Below are positions 61,945 to 64,000 of a DNA stretch of 64,000 nucleotides, in pieces. The DNA comes from Epithemia pelagica. Taxonomy: Eukaryota; Bacillariophyta; Bacillariophyceae; Surirellales; Surirellaceae. Positions within the stretch are counted from its first letter, which is position 1. Each line of letters opens with the position of its first letter. Where the stretch lies: positions 2,046,001-2,110,000 of the forward strand of contig OX337240.1 of assembly GCA_946965045.2 (NCBI GenBank), read 5' to 3'. The notes beneath the pieces were generated by a model. The model had not been told where the DNA came from. It did no database searches and was given only the letters and a program-made list of their open reading frames with translations. The translations under genes and the position numbers were made by a program.

Positions 61945-62842
61945 ATCCACCATGATATAACAATTCATTGTGGCAGTTGCAGCACATTCTCCGTGTATCC
62001 CAAGCAACTGACATTTTAGCATTGTCCACAGTTGATTCTATGGGTGTGTAGTTAATTCCACTAAATCCTCAATAGCAACTTTCTCAATGTTCATATGCTG
62101 TTCCTCAGCACCATTCATCCCTCGAATTGCATAGAGGCTCCCATTGCATACAATGGCTGAATGATGCGATCGTTTCATTCTCATTTTTGGGCCTTCGCGT
62201 CATTGTTGACCGTCCGTTCCAAGATTGAGTAGCATCACTGTGTCAGTAGTAGTCTAGAAGTCAGCAAAAGGGAGTGTCCGCAATACGACACAATCTGGTG
62301 CTTGGTAAGCAATTTCTGCACAGCTGCTTCACAGCGATTCGTGAAGACATTTGGAAAGTCATAAAACTTCACGTCAGAAATAACCAGCTTGGCGGCTTTT
62401 ACAAGACGCCTATCAATCGAACACAAGTCACCCTTGCTCATCCCCAAGCCGCATGTCTTTTGAAAGCATATTGGTAACTGTCTGTTGTTTAGTTTTTAAC
62501 GGTCTTTATTCCAAACAAGACGACTCATTCCAAGTTACATACCATATGAAGCCCCCCCCCCCCCCCCCCCCCCCACCGATGACCTTCCTTTCATCTCCAT
62601 TGAAGGAAAATGTCAACCAAGATTCTCATTGACTCGTCCAATGGTCTCCTATGCTTTTAACAATTCGATGATTCCCATCAAAACAGTCTACAGAATGGAA
62701 TCTTTTAACCTGGATGGCAACCCACAGTGTCAGAATTCAAGTTACAAATTCATTTGACCTTGTGGAGATTCACTGTGAAATGGGCAAGTGAGGCTTAACT
62801 ACCGGAGAGGCTTAACTGGCGCAATCTACGGTAGCATCTTTC
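61945..62842. other. no recognised gene; C23 tract
   Basis: A 70-codon minus-strand frame (62235-62447) reads protein-like (CSIDRRLVKAAKLVISDVKF, NRCEAAVQKLLTKHQIVSYC) but is unknown. 62552-62574 is 23 consecutive C. Confidence 0.4.
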
Positions 62843-63163
62843 TTGTTTTATAAAAGAGTGAGACTATTTCTAGGATGTATTACTTGCCTGATGATCATTC
62901 CAGGAATGATTTCCTGGAACTTCACTGCTACTCCAAGCGATGACAAAATGGATCAAACCACTTTCAAAAGTCATTTTGATTTTACAACGTGTCAAAGAAC
63001 AATCAACATCAAGGAAAGACTCCCAATTAGAAAAAGTATTACAAGACAAAGACTCAACAATACCAGAATTCGCATCCATATAGATGTAGTTGAAAGTTTC
63101 GAGAAGGATTGTTCCCAGTGTGATGGAGTTGTAGGATTACTTAACGGTGCTTCAATCCTTTAG
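62843..63163 (+). CDS. hypothetical protein with N-terminal hydrophobic segment
   Basis: 106 codons. Residues 6-25 (VRLFLGCITCLMIIPGMISW) could be a signal anchor; the remainder is polar and basic (TINIKERLPIRKSITRQRLN). No family recognised, and no further evidence that it is a gene. Confidence 0.3.
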   Translation: MFYKRVRLFLGCITCLMIIPGMISWNFTATPSDDKMDQTTFKSHFDFTTCQRTINIKERLPIRKSITRQRLNNTRIRIHIDVVESFEKDCSQCDGVVGLLNGASIL

Positions 63164-63171
63164 AGTAGGGT

Positions 63172-63275
63172 CGCCCGGCGCGGAGGGTAGAATGACAAGG
63201 AGGGCAGACGTTCGAGGAGGGCGCCTGTCCAACAAGACATATGCCCCTCTAGTCATTCTCCCAACAAGCCGGGCG
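63172..63275. repeat. possible fourth modular hairpin
   Basis: Paired blocks CGCCCGGC 63172/63268, GGG(T)AGAATGAC 63185/63252, and GAGGGCA with TGCCC(C)TC 63200/63242, separated by unpaired spacers. GACGAGGAAG follows directly. Same architecture as the hairpins at 19.6, 33.5 and 34.8 kb, though the blocks themselves differ. Confidence 0.5.
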
Positions 63276-63694
63276 TCCGACGAGGAAGGAACGAGAAAAT
63301 ACAGGGGTGTAATCTGCCTACTTTTTATCTTGATATGTAGGTAGTGACTTCCGCCCGGTTTTATTATGAGTTGGGATGTTGCAAGGACAAAATATTCCTT
63401 GCGCGGTTCACCCATGATGTCGCACAATTTGCACGATTTTCTTATCCGAACAACTTCCCGGCTCAACAAAAAATCTACTGTAATAAAAAATGTGAGATTT
63501 TTGTATCTAAAAATGCCTGACCAGACATTGTGGTGGTAGCAATGGGGCGAAACAAATGACTTCGCCTTCCTTTCAGTAGGGAAACAAACGACTTTGCCTT
63601 CCTTAATGTCGACAAGACAGAATTTGTTGTTTACTCAGACTTGTTTGAAGTCAAGGAGGAAGACCTGTCACCCTTTCTTGGGCTTGGATAGAGT

Positions 63695-63795
63695 GAAATC
63701 AAATACTGGAAACAAAACCTTGAAGAGTGAACTCAAATACTGGAAACAGAATCTTGAAGAGTGATCTCAAATACTGGAAACAGAATCTTGAAGTT
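63695..63795. repeat. tandem repeat, about 34-bp unit x3
   Basis: CTCAAATACTGGAAACAGAATCTTGAAG-type units (the first with AAATCA and AAAACCTT variants) occur three times in a row, at the C-terminal edge of the minus-strand ORF. Confidence 0.9.
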
Positions 63796-63979
63796 CTTGG
63801 ATTGAGGAAACCAGACAAGATAAGACATCAATGGAATGGTACAGTTTGATTATCTTGGAACCACATCTGTGCACAACTGGTGCTCGTAATGGCTTGGAAA
63901 GGGAAGGGTGGCACTTCAAGTTCTTCTTTGGGAACAATGGGTAAAAGAGGCAAATGGTAATATCAACTTTAGGATACAA
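63767..63979 (-). CDS. unidentified recurrent protein, copy 2
   Basis: Minus strand: ITICLFYPLFPKKNLKCHPS, LSKPLRAPVVHRCGSKIIKL and YHSIDVLSC, the counterpart of the plus-strand frame at 35428-35787. Upstream of about 63975 lies the window edge, so more of it may exist outside. Its C-terminal end enters the 34-bp tandem repeat. Confidence 0.5.
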   Translation of the reverse strand: MYPKVDITICLFYPLFPKKNLKCHPSLSKPLRAPVVHRCGSKIIKLYHSIDVLSCLVSSIQELQDSVSSI

Positions 63980-64000
63980 CCAATTGCAGTGTTTTTTGGT

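Overview
This is eukaryotic nuclear DNA, and essentially all of it is a mosaic of decayed transposable elements. The coding fragments resemble Ty1/copia, LINE and hypothetical-repeat families that I associate with diatoms and other stramenopiles: copia RT-integrase linkers, Gag with an RGG-rich start, and a LINE ORF2 with its pre-RT linker. An internal run of TTAGGG repeats agrees with that type of telomere. A pennate-diatom-like genome is my best guess, inferred from recalled family resemblance and not proven. I recognise no single-copy host gene, rRNA, tRNA or CRISPR with confidence.

Layout. 0.9-4.0 kb: one long uninterrupted ORF of a Penelope-like retroelement (reverse transcriptase followed by a GIY-YIG nuclease). 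5.2-7.4 kb: minus-strand ORFs of unknown family broken by in-frame stops. 8.4-15.4 kb: copia Gag and linker debris, a LINE tail, and a mosaic of Gag, Tc1/IS630-like transposase, PIF1 helicase and a recurrent coiled-coil protein. 16.7-20 kb: one arm of a 356-bp inverted repeat pair, a SET-like fragment, tandem duplications and the first copy of an unusual hairpin element. 22-25 kb: coiled-coil family, CCCH finger, copia integrase and RT pieces.

27.0-34.6 kb is the clearest structure: a LINE (ORF1 and ORF2 joined by an ATGA stop/start overlap) interrupted by a 3.87-kb PIF/Harbinger transposon with inverted termini and a 3-bp TCA duplication, and again by a 337-bp hairpin element flanked by AACT. 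Removing both insertions plus one target copy each restores the LINE reading frame, so their boundaries and order are defined. A third, diverged hairpin follows at 34.8 kb.

35-64 kb: more copia fragments of at least two lineages (36.9, 40.7-41.4, 46.2-47.1, 48.5, 49.8-51.5, 57.3-59.8 kb), a gypsy/DIRS-like RT piece (40 kb), a gypsy RNase H tail (58.9 kb), a hAT-like transposase ruin (44.7-46.0 kb), and several unidentified proteins that occur twice or more and so are probably mobile. Tandem duplications from 19 to 303 bp are frequent throughout.

The most novel item is the modular hairpin family (19.5, 33.4, 34.8, possibly 63.2 kb): long palindromes whose arms are cut into short perfectly paired blocks by unpaired spacers, many of them carrying a CTCGTCG-type motif in the same direction on both arms.
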